NCBI RefSeq assembly: GCF_014648495.1
Contig: NZ_BMRF01000023.1
Span: 1 to 64,000, forward strand
Source of the DNA: Actinomadura cremea
GTDB lineage: Bacteria; Actinomycetota; Actinomycetes; Streptosporangiales; Streptosporangiaceae
Reading direction: 5' to 3'
Length of the DNA stretch: 64,000 nucleotides
The notes under the pieces: generated by a model
Seen by the model: the letters and a program-made list of their open reading frames with translations, nothing else
Databases searched by the model: none
Told to the model about the DNA's origin: nothing
Shown: piece after piece, positions 32,863 through 41,394 of the stretch
Layout: each line of letters starts with the position of its first letter
Numbering within the stretch: position 1 is the first letter of the stretch
Program-made: the position numbers and the translations under genes

Positions 32863-33330
32863 TCAGTCCTCGGGGGCGGTCGCGGCGCCGTCGGGGCGCG
32901 GCGGCCGGCCCTCCCACGGGGTGCTGAGGACGACGGTGGTGCGGGTGGCGACGTTGGCCGCCGCCCGGATCCGCTGCAGCAGGTCCTCCAGCTCGTTGGG
33001 CGACCCGACGCGCACCTTCAGGATGTAGCTCTCGTCGCCCGCCACCGAGTGGCAGGCCTCGATCGCGGTGAGGTGCGCGAGCCGCTCGGGCGCGTCGTCG
33101 GGCGCCGCCGGGTCGATCGGCTTGATCGACACGAACGCGGTCAGCGGCAGCCCGATCCGCGCGTGGTCGAGCCGTGCGGTGAACCCCTGGACGATGCCGC
33201 GCTTCTGCAGCCGCCGCACGCGCTGGTGCACCGCCGACACCGACAGGCCCGTCTCCTTGGCCAGGTCGGTGAAGCTCATCCGCCCGTCGTCGGCCAGCAG
33301 CGCCAGGATCTGGCGATCGATCTCCTCCAC
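32863..33330 (-). CDS. Lrp/AsnC family transcriptional regulator
   Basis: This 155-residue regulator has an AsnC-type N-terminal helix-turn-helix (about 4-50: DRQILALLADDGRMSFTDLAKETGLSVSAVHQRVRRL) and a C-terminal ligand-binding RAM domain (about 65-140: AFVSIKPID, VAGDESYILKVRV). The family senses amino acids or related compounds and often regulates amino-acid metabolism. The start is GTG 33330, with a weak ribosome site. Its target is not obvious; lysine pathway control is conceivable but 9 kb away. Confidence 0.9.
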   Translation of the reverse strand: MEEIDRQILALLADDGRMSFTDLAKETGLSVSAVHQRVRRLQKRGIVQGFTARLDHARIGLPLTAFVSIKPIDPAAPDDAPERLAHLTAIEACHSVAGDESYILKVRVGSPNELEDLLQRIRAAANVATRTTVVLSTPWEGRPPRPDGAATAPED

Positions 33331-33433
33331 GAGGGGAATCTAGCGTGCCCGCGGGACCCTCCGGGCCCGCACAGATCACAGATCGGCGCCGGATGGCGCC
33401 GGGCCGGGCGCTCCGGCGGCCCTTCCGCGCCGG

Positions 33434-34459
33434 TCAGCGGCGGCCGGAGCGAAGCGCCCCGCAGGAACCGCGGACGACGAGTTCGGTCGGCAGCCGGACC
33501 GGTTCGCCCCGGCCGCGCCGCGCGGGCTCGCGCAGCAGCAGCTCGCACGCGCGGTACCCGATGTCGCGGGCGGGCCGCGCGACGGCGGTCAGCGGCGGGT
33601 CGCACAGCTCCGCCCACGGGACGTCGTCGACCATCGCGATCGACACGTCGGCGGGCACCCGCAGGTCCAGCTCCCGTGCGACCAGCACGGCCGCCTCGCC
33701 GAGCAGGTGCTGCGCGGCGACGACGGCGGTGACGTCGGCGCGGCGCTGCAGCAGCCCCGCGGCGGCCGCGTACGCGGCGTCGCGCGCAGGGCGGGCCGCC
33801 ACGACCAGGTCGTCCTCGGCGGGGACGCCCAGCCGGGCGAGGGTGTCGCGGAACGCCCGCTCCCGCACCCCCGGCTCGCCGCCGGGGGCGGCGGCGCCGA
33901 GGAACGCGATCCGCCGGTGCCCGAGCCCGACGAGGTACTCCGCCAGCGACCGGACGCCGCCCGCGTCGTCGGCGAGCACGGTGGGGATCCCGGCCAGGCC
34001 CGGCAGCACCCGGTCGGCGAAAACGACGCTGGAGCACACCCGGGCGGCCGCGCGCCAGTCGGCGGTCTCCCCCGCCGGGCGCGCGATGATCCCGTCGACG
34101 CGCTGCTCGACGAGCCGGTCGACGATCTCGGCCTCGCGCTCGGGATCGCCGTGCGCGGCGTCCACGATGACGTGCCCGCCGAGCGTCCGCGCGCACGCGA
34201 GGACGCCGGCGGCCAGCTCGGCGCAGAACGGGTCGGTCACGTCCGGGACGATCAGCCCGATGCCGCCGGAGCGCCGCAGCTTCAGGCCGCGGCCGAGGGC
34301 GCTCGGCCGGTAGTCCAGCTCGCGGGCGGCGGCCAGCACGCGCTCGCGGGTGGCCGCGGCGACCGCGCCCGTCCCGGAGAACACCCGCGACACCGTGGCG
34401 ATGCCGACGCCCGCGGCGGCCGCCACGTCCTTGATCGTCGCCGATCGCCGGTCCGCCAT
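33434..34459 (-). CDS. LacI family sugar-responsive repressor
   Basis: This 341-residue repressor has a LacI helix-turn-helix at residues about 7-28 (TIKDVAAAAGVGIATVSRV), the hinge helix (YRPSALGRGLK) and a periplasmic-binding-like effector domain (about 62-335) with IGLIVPDVTDPF and VDDVPWAELCDPPLT. I chose ATG 34459 (MADRRSATIK) because AAGGA lies eight bases upstream; ATG 34492 would add 11 residues without a ribosome site. It is divergent from an MsiK-like ATPase gene. Two LacI-type operators lie between them, so it probably represses that gene and itself, and likely the nearby sugar ABC operon. Confidence 0.92.
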   Translation of the reverse strand: MADRRSATIKDVAAAAGVGIATVSRVFSGTGAVAAATRERVLAAARELDYRPSALGRGLKLRRSGGIGLIVPDVTDPFCAELAAGVLACARTLGGHVIVDAAHGDPEREAEIVDRLVEQRVDGIIARPAGETADWRAAARVCSSVVFADRVLPGLAGIPTVLADDAGGVRSLAEYLVGLGHRRIAFLGAAAPGGEPGVRERAFRDTLARLGVPAEDDLVVAARPARDAAYAAAAGLLQRRADVTAVVAAQHLLGEAAVLVARELDLRVPADVSIAMVDDVPWAELCDPPLTAVARPARDIGYRACELLLREPARRGRGEPVRLPTELVVRGSCGALRSGRR

Positions 34460-34514
34460 CGGCCGTCCTTCCCCCGGGAGGTTTCCGATCATCTTCTCAT
34501 AACGGACTCTCCCC

Positions 34515-34528
34515 TGGAAACGGTTCCA
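34515..34528. promoter_or_regulatory. LacI-type operator 1
   Basis: TGGAAACGGTTCCA is a 14-bp LacI-family palindrome with central CG, 56 bases upstream of the repressor start, well placed for autoregulation. Confidence 0.7.
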
Positions 34529-34578
34529 TGATGTTTACTCCACACAACTGAGCAAAAGCCCTGCTCGGCAGGGTGCTA

Positions 34579-34592
34579 CGGAAACGTTTCCA
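34579..34592. promoter_or_regulatory. LacI-type operator 2
   Basis: CGGAAACGTTTCCA contains the perfect palindrome GGAAACGTTTCC, 23 bases before the ATPase start. It matches operator 1 in all core bases except one. Confidence 0.75.
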
Positions 34593-34614
34593 CAACGGAA
34601 CGCGAGGGGAACCG

Positions 34615-35868
34615 ATGGCCAAGATCACGCTGGACCAGGTCGACAAGGTGTACTCGGGCGGCGTCAAGGCCGTGGACGGCCTGAACCTGGAGATCCGCGA
34701 CGGCGAGTTCATGGTGCTGGTCGGCCCGTCCGGCTGCGGCAAGTCGACCGCGCTGCGGATGATCGCCGGACTGGAGGAGATCAGCGGCGGGAAGATCTCC
34801 ATCGGTGACCAGGTCGTCAACGACCTGGCCCCCAAGGACCGCGACATCGCCATGGTCTTCCAGAACTACGCGCTCTACCCGCACATGACCGTCGAGCAGA
34901 ACCTCGCGTTCGGCCTGAAGCTGCGCGGCACCCCCAAGGCGGAGATCAAGCAGAAGGTGCTCGAGGCCGCCAAGATGCTCGGCCTCGAGCAGTTCCTGTC
35001 CCGCAAGCCGGCCGCGCTGTCGGGCGGCCAGCGGCAGCGCGTCGCGATGGGCCGCGCGATCGTCCGCGAGCCGCAGGCGTTCCTGATGGACGAGCCGCTG
35101 TCGAACCTCGACGCCAAGCTGCGCGTGTCGATGCGGGCCTCGCTCAGCCAGCTGCACGAGCGGCTCGGCGTCACCACCGTCTACGTCACCCACGACCAGA
35201 TCGAGGCGATGACGCTCGGCACCCGCGTGTGCGTGCTGCGGGACGGCGTGCTGCAGCAGGTCGACACCCCGCAGCGGCTGTTCGAGAACCCGGTGAACCT
35301 TTTCGTCGCCGGATTCATCGGATCGCCCGCGATGAACTTCGTCACCGCCGACCTCGCGCGCGGCGAGTCCGGCGGGCAGGGCGGCGCGCAGGTGTCGTTC
35401 GCCGGCTACACGCTGCCGGTGCCGGCCGCGACGCTGGACGCCAAGCCCGCACTGCGCGACTACCTCGGCAAGCAGGTCATCCTCGGCATCCGCCCGTCGG
35501 ACTTCGAGGACGCCGCGCACGCCAAGCCCGAGTGGGCGCCGATGTCGGTGCGCAGCAGCGTCACCGAGGAGCTCGGCAGCGAGATCAACGTCATCTTCAC
35601 CATCGACGCGCCGCCGGTCGAGCACAAGGACACCGCCGACCTCGCGCGCGACGAGTCCGAGGGCGAGGACGACATGGCGATCCCGCTGGCCGAGAACAAG
35701 GCGCTGTGGACCGCCCGCGTCAACTCCCGCTCGCAGGTGCGCCCCGGCCAGCACGTCGACCTCGCCGTCGACACCGGCCGCCTGCACTTCTTCGACCCCG
35801 CCAGCGGCCTGGCCATCGGCCACCCCGACCGCACCGCGAGCGCGTCCGCCACCAAGGCCGACGCCTGA
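34615..35868 (+). CDS. MsiK/UgpC-type sugar importer ATP-binding protein
   Basis: This 417-residue ATPase energises carbohydrate importers. Walker A is GPSGCGKST (36-44), the Q-loop [10 protein letters not shown], the signature LSGGQRQR, Walker [17 protein letters not shown] and the switch [10 protein letters not shown]. The regulatory C-terminal domain (about 240-400) has TOBE-like strands and an acidic insertion ([12 protein letters not shown]). In Streptomyces one MsiK serves many sugar importers, and this protein is of that shape. ATG 34615 follows GAGGGGA. It is likely controlled by the divergent LacI repressor. A second, distinct ATPase belongs to the opposing operon. Confidence 0.92.
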   Translation: MAKITLDQVDKVYSGGVKAVDGLNLEIRDGEFMVLVGPSGCGKSTALRMIAGLEEISGGKISIGDQVVNDLAPKDRDIAMVFQNYALYPHMTVEQNLAFGLKLRGTPKAEIKQKVLEAAKMLGLEQFLSRKPAALSGGQRQRVAMGRAIVREPQAFLMDEPLSNLDAKLRVSMRASLSQLHERLGVTTVYVTHDQIEAMTLGTRVCVLRDGVLQQVDTPQRLFENPVNLFVAGFIGSPAMNFVTADLARGESGGQGGAQVSFAGYTLPVPAATLDAKPALRDYLGKQVILGIRPSDFEDAAHAKPEWAPMSVRSSVTEELGSEINVIFTIDAPPVEHKDTADLARDESEGEDDMAIPLAENKALWTARVNSRSQVRPGQHVDLAVDTGRLHFFDPASGLAIGHPDRTASASATKADA

Positions 35869-35880
35869 CGGTCACGCCCG

Positions 35881-35928
35881 GACGTGATGGTGCCCGCGAC
35901 CCGTACGGGTCGCGGGCACCATCACGTC
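35881..35928. terminator. 48-bp perfect palindrome, convergent terminator
   Basis: Bases 35881-35904 and 35905-35928 are exact reverse complements, centred on CCCGTACGGG. It lies between the stop codons of the MsiK-like ATPase and the sugar permease and can terminate transcription from both sides. Confidence 0.85.
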
Positions 35929-35957
35929 CGCCGGTCAGCTCACCGTTCTCCCGGCAC

Positions 35958-35999
35958 CGTGCTCACTACCTGCCGTGCTCACTACCTGCCGTGCTCACT
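35958..35999. repeat. 16-bp tandem repeat across a stop codon, 2.6 copies
   Basis: CGTGCTCACTACCTGC occurs twice in tandem (35958-35989), followed by ten bases of a third copy that runs into the TGA stop (35995-35997, reverse strand) of the permease gene. The array could have arisen by slippage duplicating the gene end. Confidence 0.8.
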
Positions 36000-37083
36000 T
36001 GACCGAACCCGCGAGCACGCCCTGCACGAAGTACCGCTGGAACGCGAAGAAAACGATCAGCGGGACGATCAGCGACAGGAACGCGCCCGGCGCCAGGATG
36101 TCGATGTTGCCGGTGAACTGCCGCATCTGCGACTGCAGCCACTTCGTCATCGGCTGCGCCTGCGTGTCGGCGAACACCAGCGACACCAGCAGGTCGTTCC
36201 ACACCCACAGGAACTGGAAGATCCCGAGGGACGCGATCGCCGGGCCGCCCAGCGGGAAGATCACCCGCCGGAAGATCGTCCACTCCGAGCCGCCGTCCAT
36301 CCGCGCCGCCTCGAGCAGGTCCCGGGGGATCGCCGCGAAGAAGTTGCGCAGCAGGAAGATGGCGAACGGCAGCCCGAACGCCACGTGGAACAGGACCACG
36401 CCGGTGATCGAGCCGAACATCTGGAACCCGCCGAACTCGATGACGCCGTACAGCTTCGCCACCGGGATCAGCGCGACCTGCACCGGCACCACCAGCAGCG
36501 CCACCACCAGCAGGAACAGCCAGTCCCGGCCGGGGAACTCCATCCACGCGAACGCGTACCCCGCCAGCGCGGCGATCACCACCACCAGCACCGTGGCCGG
36601 GACGGTGATCAGCATCGTGTTCCAGAACGAGTCGACGAAGTCGTCCCGCGACAGCAGCGAGGAGTAGGCGTCGAACGTCAACTGGGACGGCGCGGTGAAC
36701 ACCGTCCACCAGCCGTCGGCGTTGTTGTCCTCGGTGGAGCGCAGCGACGCGACGAGCAGGCCGAGCGTCGGCACCAGCCAGAACACCGCGATCAGCACCA
36801 GCAGCGCCTGCGCCGCCCCGCCGCCGATCCTCCCGACGACGCGGGCCGCGACGCTCCGGCGCGGCGCGCCCGACACGCCGCCGGCGGGCGCCCGGCCGCC
36901 GGACGCCCCCTCCTTCGCGCCGGCCGCCGCGGCCTTCCCCGCGGCGGCCTCTCCCGTGCCGGTGTCCCCCGCGGTGCTCTTCTCCGCTGGGGTCTTCTCC
37001 GCGGCGGCCTTTTCCGCGGCGGCCGTCTCCTCCGGAGGGGTCTCGTCCGAGGCGGACCTGTCCGTGCCGTCCGCGGTGCTCAT
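35995..37083 (-). CDS. sugar ABC importer permease, MalG type
   Basis: This 362-residue inner-membrane permease has six segments (about 88-350) and the cytoplasmic EAA loop EAARMDGGSEWTIFRRVIFPL, which contacts the ATPase. The N-terminal 75 residues are an unusual low-complexity tail rich in Ala/Glu/Lys (AAAEKAAAEK). It starts at ATG 37083, overlapping the other permease stop by four bases, and is the last gene of the importer operon (ATPase, binding protein, permease, permease). The substrate is probably a maltose- or alpha-glucoside-type oligosaccharide, judged only from family resemblance. Confidence 0.9.
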   Translation of the reverse strand: MSTADGTDRSASDETPPEETAAAEKAAAEKTPAEKSTAGDTGTGEAAAGKAAAAGAKEGASGGRAPAGGVSGAPRRSVAARVVGRIGGGAAQALLVLIAVFWLVPTLGLLVASLRSTEDNNADGWWTVFTAPSQLTFDAYSSLLSRDDFVDSFWNTMLITVPATVLVVVIAALAGYAFAWMEFPGRDWLFLLVVALLVVPVQVALIPVAKLYGVIEFGGFQMFGSITGVVLFHVAFGLPFAIFLLRNFFAAIPRDLLEAARMDGGSEWTIFRRVIFPLGGPAIASLGIFQFLWVWNDLLVSLVFADTQAQPMTKWLQSQMRQFTGNIDILAPGAFLSLIVPLIVFFAFQRYFVQGVLAGSVK

Positions 37084-38489
37084 TTCCGCTCCTGCTGCAT
37101 TCGCCGGATGTTGAACAGCATGGCGGGCAGCACCAGCAGGAACAGCAGCACGGCGATCGCGCTGCCGGCCCCCTGGTCGTTGCCGCCGCCGAACGACTCG
37201 GTCCACATCTCCAGCGCCAGCACGCTGGCGTTCGGGTCGCCGCCGCCGATGATGTAGACGAGGTCGAAGACCTTCAGGACGTTGATGGTCAGCGTCACCA
37301 GCACCACCATCAGCACCGGTGCCAGCAGCGGGATCGTCACCCGCCGGAACACCTGCCATTCGGTCGCGCCGTCCACGCGGGCCGCCTCGAGCGCGTCCCG
37401 CGGGATGGCGGCGAGCCCGGCGGCGATCAGCACCATCGCGAACCCGGCCCACACCCACAGGTACGACCCGATGATCGCCGGGGTGATCAGGGTGCCGCCG
37501 AGCCACTCGGCGCCGCGGTAGGCCTCGGTGAAGTTGCTCTGCGGCAACCGGACGGTGACCTGGCCGGACCCGACGTCCCCCAGCGTGAACGTCCCGTCCG
37601 GCCGGGTGGTCGCGGTCGCCACCACCTCCCCGCCGCGGACCGCCTCGACCCGGACGCCCGGCAGCCCGCTCTCGCCCTGGTTCGGCTGGTTGAGCGTGCC
37701 GCCGCCGCCCCGGGTGAAGTCGAACCACACCACGCCGGTGATCTCGCCGGACCCGGCCCGGGGCGGGGCCGCCGCGGGCTTCGCCGACTCCGGCAGGTAC
37801 TCCGGCTTGACCTTCACCAGCGGCAGGACCGCGGTCTGCCCCGCCGACACCGGCCGCGCGGCGAGGACGGCGCCGCCGTCCTCGCGCACCGGCTGGTCAC
37901 CGGCGGTGCGAGGACCCGCGCCCGGGTAGGTCCGGTCGGTGCTGAACATGTCGTGGACGGCGACCATCGCGGCGTTGGCGATGCCCTTGTCGGGGTCCTG
38001 CTGGTACACCAGCCGGAAGATCACGCCGGAGGCGAGGAACGAGATCGCCATCGGCATGAACACCACGAGCTTGAACGCCGTCGCCCACCGGATCCGCTCG
38101 GTGAGGACGGCGAACACCAGGCCGACGATGGTGACCACCGACGGCGCCACCACCACCCAGATCGCGGTGTTGCGCACCGCGACGAGGTTCTCGTGCCCCT
38201 GGAAGACCCCGGCGTAGTTGTCGAACGCGACGAACGAGTCGCCCGAGGCGTCGAAGAAACCGCGGATCACCGAGTAGACGATCGGGTACACGACGAGGAA
38301 GCCGAGCAGCAGCAGCGCGGGCAGCAGGAACATGAGCGCCAGCCACGACGGCAGCGTCAGCCGCTCGCGCGCCCCGCGGCGGGGCGGCGCGGATCCCGCG
38401 CCGGCGCCCGCCGCGCCGGTACCACCGTCGACGGCGGCGGCGCCGCCGGCCGTCACGGCCGGCGGCGTCCCGTCTTTCGGAGCCTTCAT
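37080..38489 (-). CDS. sugar ABC importer permease, MalF type, with Ig-like external insert
   Basis: This 469-residue permease has TM1-TM3 at about 46-162, then about 170 residues outside the membrane (163-335), then TM4-TM6 with the EAA loop (EAARVDGATEWQVFRRVTIPL at about 368-388). Within the insert, residues about 247-325 look like an SdrD/CNA-B Ig-type repeat (GEITGVVWFDFTR, GESGLPGVRVEAVR, ATTRPDGTFTLGDV). E. coli MalF has an Ig-like P2 domain at the same place, between TM3 and TM4, that docks the binding protein. ATG 38489 lies 11 bases after the binding-protein stop. Confidence 0.9.
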   Translation of the reverse strand: MKAPKDGTPPAVTAGGAAAVDGGTGAAGAGAGSAPPRRGARERLTLPSWLALMFLLPALLLLGFLVVYPIVYSVIRGFFDASGDSFVAFDNYAGVFQGHENLVAVRNTAIWVVVAPSVVTIVGLVFAVLTERIRWATAFKLVVFMPMAISFLASGVIFRLVYQQDPDKGIANAAMVAVHDMFSTDRTYPGAGPRTAGDQPVREDGGAVLAARPVSAGQTAVLPLVKVKPEYLPESAKPAAAPPRAGSGEITGVVWFDFTRGGGGTLNQPNQGESGLPGVRVEAVRGGEVVATATTRPDGTFTLGDVGSGQVTVRLPQSNFTEAYRGAEWLGGTLITPAIIGSYLWVWAGFAMVLIAAGLAAIPRDALEAARVDGATEWQVFRRVTIPLLAPVLMVVLVTLTINVLKVFDLVYIIGGGDPNASVLALEMWTESFGGGNDQGAGSAIAVLLFLLVLPAMLFNIRRMQQERK

Positions 38490-38500
38490 TCGGGGGTCCC

Positions 38501-39832
38501 TTACTCGCCGTAGGCCTCGGCGGCCTCGGCTTCCAGCTTCTTCTGCGTCCCCTCGACGTCGGTCGGGTTCTGCACGAACTGACGCAGTGCCTCCCACATG
38601 CCCGCGCCGGGCGTCGCGCCGAACGCGGCGGGCGTCAGGTCGGACATGTCGTAGCGGGCGGCGTCGCCGGCGACCTGAAGCTGCTGGATCAGCTGCTTGG
38701 CGATCGGGTCGGAGTAGGAGTCCGGGGGCACGTTCTTGTTCGGGGTGAGGTAGCCGCCGAGCCCGGCCCAGGTCTTCCCGGCCTCGGGCGAGGCCAGGTA
38801 CTTCATCAGCGCCTGGGTGCCCTTCTCGTCGGTCAGCCCGACGGCGACGTCGCCGCCGAGGATCGCCGGGGCGGTGTCGCCCGCCTGCGGGAAGGCGAAC
38901 ACCTTGGCGTCCGTGCCGACCTTGGCCTCGGTGGTGCCGATGTTCGCGGCGGCGAAGTCGCCGCCGTACACCATGGCACCCTTCTGCTGGCCGAAGACCT
39001 GCGTCACCGACTCGTCGAACTTGGTCTTGGTGGCGGTGGCGACGCCGCCGTTGAGGAAGTCGGGCTTGCCCCAGACCTTCGCGAGCGTCTCCAGCGCGTC
39101 GGCGACGGTCTTGTCGGTCCACTTGAGCTCGTGGTCGGCGAGCTTGTCGTAGTTCTCCGGCCCGGCCTGCGACAGGTAGACGTTCTCGAACCAGTCGGTG
39201 AGCGTCCAGGAGTCCTGCGGCCCGGCGGCCAGCGTGAACGGGGTGGTGCCGGAGTTCAGCAGGGTCGTGGACGCCTGGGCCAGCTCGTCGAACGTCTTGG
39301 GCGGCTGGACGCCCGCGGTGGAGAACGCCTCCGGCGAGTACCAGATGATCGACTTGTAGGCGGCCTTGATCATCACGCCGTAGGTCTTGCCGTCGCTGGA
39401 GCCGAGCTCCTTCCAGTACGGCTCGAAGTTCTTCTCGACCTCGGCGACGGCGTCGCCGCCGAGCGGCTTGAGCTTGCCGTCCTTCGCGTACTGCCGCATC
39501 AAACCGGGCTGCGGCAGGATCGCCACGTCCGGCGGGTTGCCGGCCGACAGCCGCGGCCCGAGGTAGGCGTCGGTGTTCTCACCCGTGGAGGCGTAGTTGA
39601 CGGTCGCGCCGCTCTGCTTCTCGAACGCGTCGAGGACCTTGCGGAAGTTCTCCTCCTCCGGGCCGGTCCACTTGGCCGCGACCTCGATCGTGACGCCCTT
39701 CAGCGGGCCGTCGCCGCCGCCTTCGCCCTCCGCTCCGCCGTCGTCGCCGCCGCACGCCGCGGCGGACGACACCAGCATCCCCGCCGCGACGGCCGCGCCG
39801 AACGTCCGGCGGCCGAACCATGAGACCCTCAT
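38501..39832 (-). CDS. sugar ABC importer substrate-binding lipoprotein
   Basis: This 443-residue lipoprotein has a twin-Arg-like n-region (FGRRTF), a hydrophobic stretch and a lipobox ending at Cys27 (SSAAAC). A Gly/Glu/Asp-rich linker follows, then a type I solute-binding fold (about 45-440) with TIEVAAKWTGPEEENFRKVLDAFEK, PDVAILPQPGLM and AAYKSIIWYSPEAF. After lipidation it is tethered outside the membrane and delivers a sugar to the MalF/MalG-type pair. ATG 39832 follows AGGAAGGATGAGGG and overlaps the ATPase stop by four bases. Lnt for its N-acylation is encoded at 10345-12156. Confidence 0.92.
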   Translation of the reverse strand: MRVSWFGRRTFGAAVAAGMLVSSAAACGGDDGGAEGEGGGDGPLKGVTIEVAAKWTGPEEENFRKVLDAFEKQSGATVNYASTGENTDAYLGPRLSAGNPPDVAILPQPGLMRQYAKDGKLKPLGGDAVAEVEKNFEPYWKELGSSDGKTYGVMIKAAYKSIIWYSPEAFSTAGVQPPKTFDELAQASTTLLNSGTTPFTLAAGPQDSWTLTDWFENVYLSQAGPENYDKLADHELKWTDKTVADALETLAKVWGKPDFLNGGVATATKTKFDESVTQVFGQQKGAMVYGGDFAAANIGTTEAKVGTDAKVFAFPQAGDTAPAILGGDVAVGLTDEKGTQALMKYLASPEAGKTWAGLGGYLTPNKNVPPDSYSDPIAKQLIQQLQVAGDAARYDMSDLTPAAFGATPGAGMWEALRQFVQNPTDVEGTQKKLEAEAAEAYGE

Positions 39833-41061
39833 CCCTCATCCTTCCTGAGCGAACCGGCCCCGCCGTCTGCTCCCCAGATCGACGCTCCGGACTCGATATC
39901 GAAGAAGTGCAGGCGGCCGGTGTCGACGCGGATCGTCACCGGGTCGCCCGCCTTCACGCGGGTGCGGGGGCTGAACCGGGCCACCAGGTCGGTGCGCTCC
40001 TCGCGCGCGCCGCCCGGGATATCGGCTCCCGCGTCGCGGGCGAGCTCCTTGGTGTCCTCGGTGACGACCGGCGCCGCCTCGACCGCGAAGTGGACGAGCA
40101 CGTCCGAGCCCATGGCCTCCACCAGGTCGGCGGTGGCCTCCAGCCGCGCCCCCTCGGGGGCCTCGGCGAGCTCGGCGTCCTCCATGTCCTCGGGGCGGAC
40201 GCCGACGACGACGTCGCGCCCCAGGTAGGACGCCAGGGCGGGCCGCTCGGTCAGCACCCCGCGCGGCAGCGTCAGCGTCCGGGCGCCGATCTCCAGGCGC
40301 GGGTTCTCCGCGTCCCCGGCGAGGGCGCCCTTGAGCAGGTTCATGGCCGGTGATCCGATGAAACCGGCGACGAACAGGTTCACCGGCCGGTCGTAGAGTT
40401 CCTGGGGCGGCGCGACCTGCTGCAACTCGCCCTTCTTCATCACCGCGACCCGGTCGCCGAGCGTCATCGCCTCGGTCTGGTCGTGGGTGACGTAGACGGT
40501 GGTGACGCCGAGGTCGCGCTGCAGGCGGGCGATCTCGGCGCGCATCTGGACGCGCAGCTTGGCGTCGAGGTTCGACAGCGGCTCGTCCATCAGGAACGCC
40601 TGCGGCTCGCGGACGATCGCGCGGCCCATCGCGACGCGCTGCCGCTGGCCGCCCGACAGGTTGCGGGGCTTGCGGCTCAGGTGGTCGGTGAGCCCGAGGG
40701 TCTCGGCGGCCCGGTCGACCTTCTCGCGGATCTCGGCCTTCGGCATCTTGCGCAGCGACAGGCCGAACCCGATGTTGTCGCGCACCGACAGGTGCGGGTA
40801 CAGGGCGTAGCTCTGGAACACCATCGCGACGTCCCGGTCGCGGGCGGGCACCCGGTTGACGACCCGCCCGCCGATGACGACCTCGCCCTCGGAGATGTCC
40901 TCGAGGCCGGCGACCATCCGCAGCGCGGTCGTCTTGCCGCAGCCGGACGGGCCGACCAGCACGAGGAACTCGCCGTCGGCGATATGAAGGTTCAGATCGG
41001 TCACGGCCCGCGTGCCGTCGGGATAGACCTTCCCGACGCTGGTCAGGTCGACCTCTGCCAC
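39829..41061 (-). CDS. sugar importer ATP-binding protein, operon-encoded
   Basis: This 410-residue MalK/UgpC-type ATPase has Walker A GPSGCGKTT, Q-loop FQSYALYPHL, signature LSGGQRQR, Walker [13 protein letters not shown] and H-loop HDQTEAMTLG, then a C-terminal TOBE region with VVGVRPEDMEDAEL. The start is GTG 41061 after AGAGGAG. It is the first gene of the importer operon. It is clearly related to, but distinct from, the MsiK-like ATPase at 34615. A dedicated ATPase is unusual for actinomycete sugar importers, which commonly share MsiK. Confidence 0.92.
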   Translation of the reverse strand: MAEVDLTSVGKVYPDGTRAVTDLNLHIADGEFLVLVGPSGCGKTTALRMVAGLEDISEGEVVIGGRVVNRVPARDRDVAMVFQSYALYPHLSVRDNIGFGLSLRKMPKAEIREKVDRAAETLGLTDHLSRKPRNLSGGQRQRVAMGRAIVREPQAFLMDEPLSNLDAKLRVQMRAEIARLQRDLGVTTVYVTHDQTEAMTLGDRVAVMKKGELQQVAPPQELYDRPVNLFVAGFIGSPAMNLLKGALAGDAENPRLEIGARTLTLPRGVLTERPALASYLGRDVVVGVRPEDMEDAELAEAPEGARLEATADLVEAMGSDVLVHFAVEAAPVVTEDTKELARDAGADIPGGAREERTDLVARFSPRTRVKAGDPVTIRVDTGRLHFFDIESGASIWGADGGAGSLRKDEG

Positions 41062-41394
41062 GGCGTCTCCTCTTCTTCCGGCACGGGTCCTCCGGCGCGT
41101 ACCGGGCAGGGCGGGGCCCTGCCCCGCACTGCGGGAGAAACGGTCACTACCCCGGCGTAACTTGAAACAAGGTGGTACAGGGCGGAACACCCCCACCGCA
41201 ATACGCGGTGTGCCGGGGAACGCATTTGGTGCAGAGATCGTTATCGTCGCGAACCCGGCCGTTGACGGGCCCTCCGCCGCCGCATTCATTGGATGTCCGA
41301 AATGCCGGAAGGGCGGGACGAAAACGCCCCGCCCTCCCCGGTCTTCCGATCGGAAAAGCCGCTTTCCTGGGAATCGCCTGATCAGGCGACGCCC
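41062..41394. other. 333-bp gap with several inverted repeats
   Basis: No gene is seen. It contains CACCGC-AATAC-GCGGTG (near 41209), an 8-bp-stem hairpin (41310-41335), the palindrome TTCCGATCGGAA (41344-41355) and a perfect 16-bp palindrome TCGCCTGATCAGGCGA (41374-41389) just beyond the M24 peptidase stop. The last probably terminates that gene; the importer promoter should lie near 41100-41200. Confidence 0.5.
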
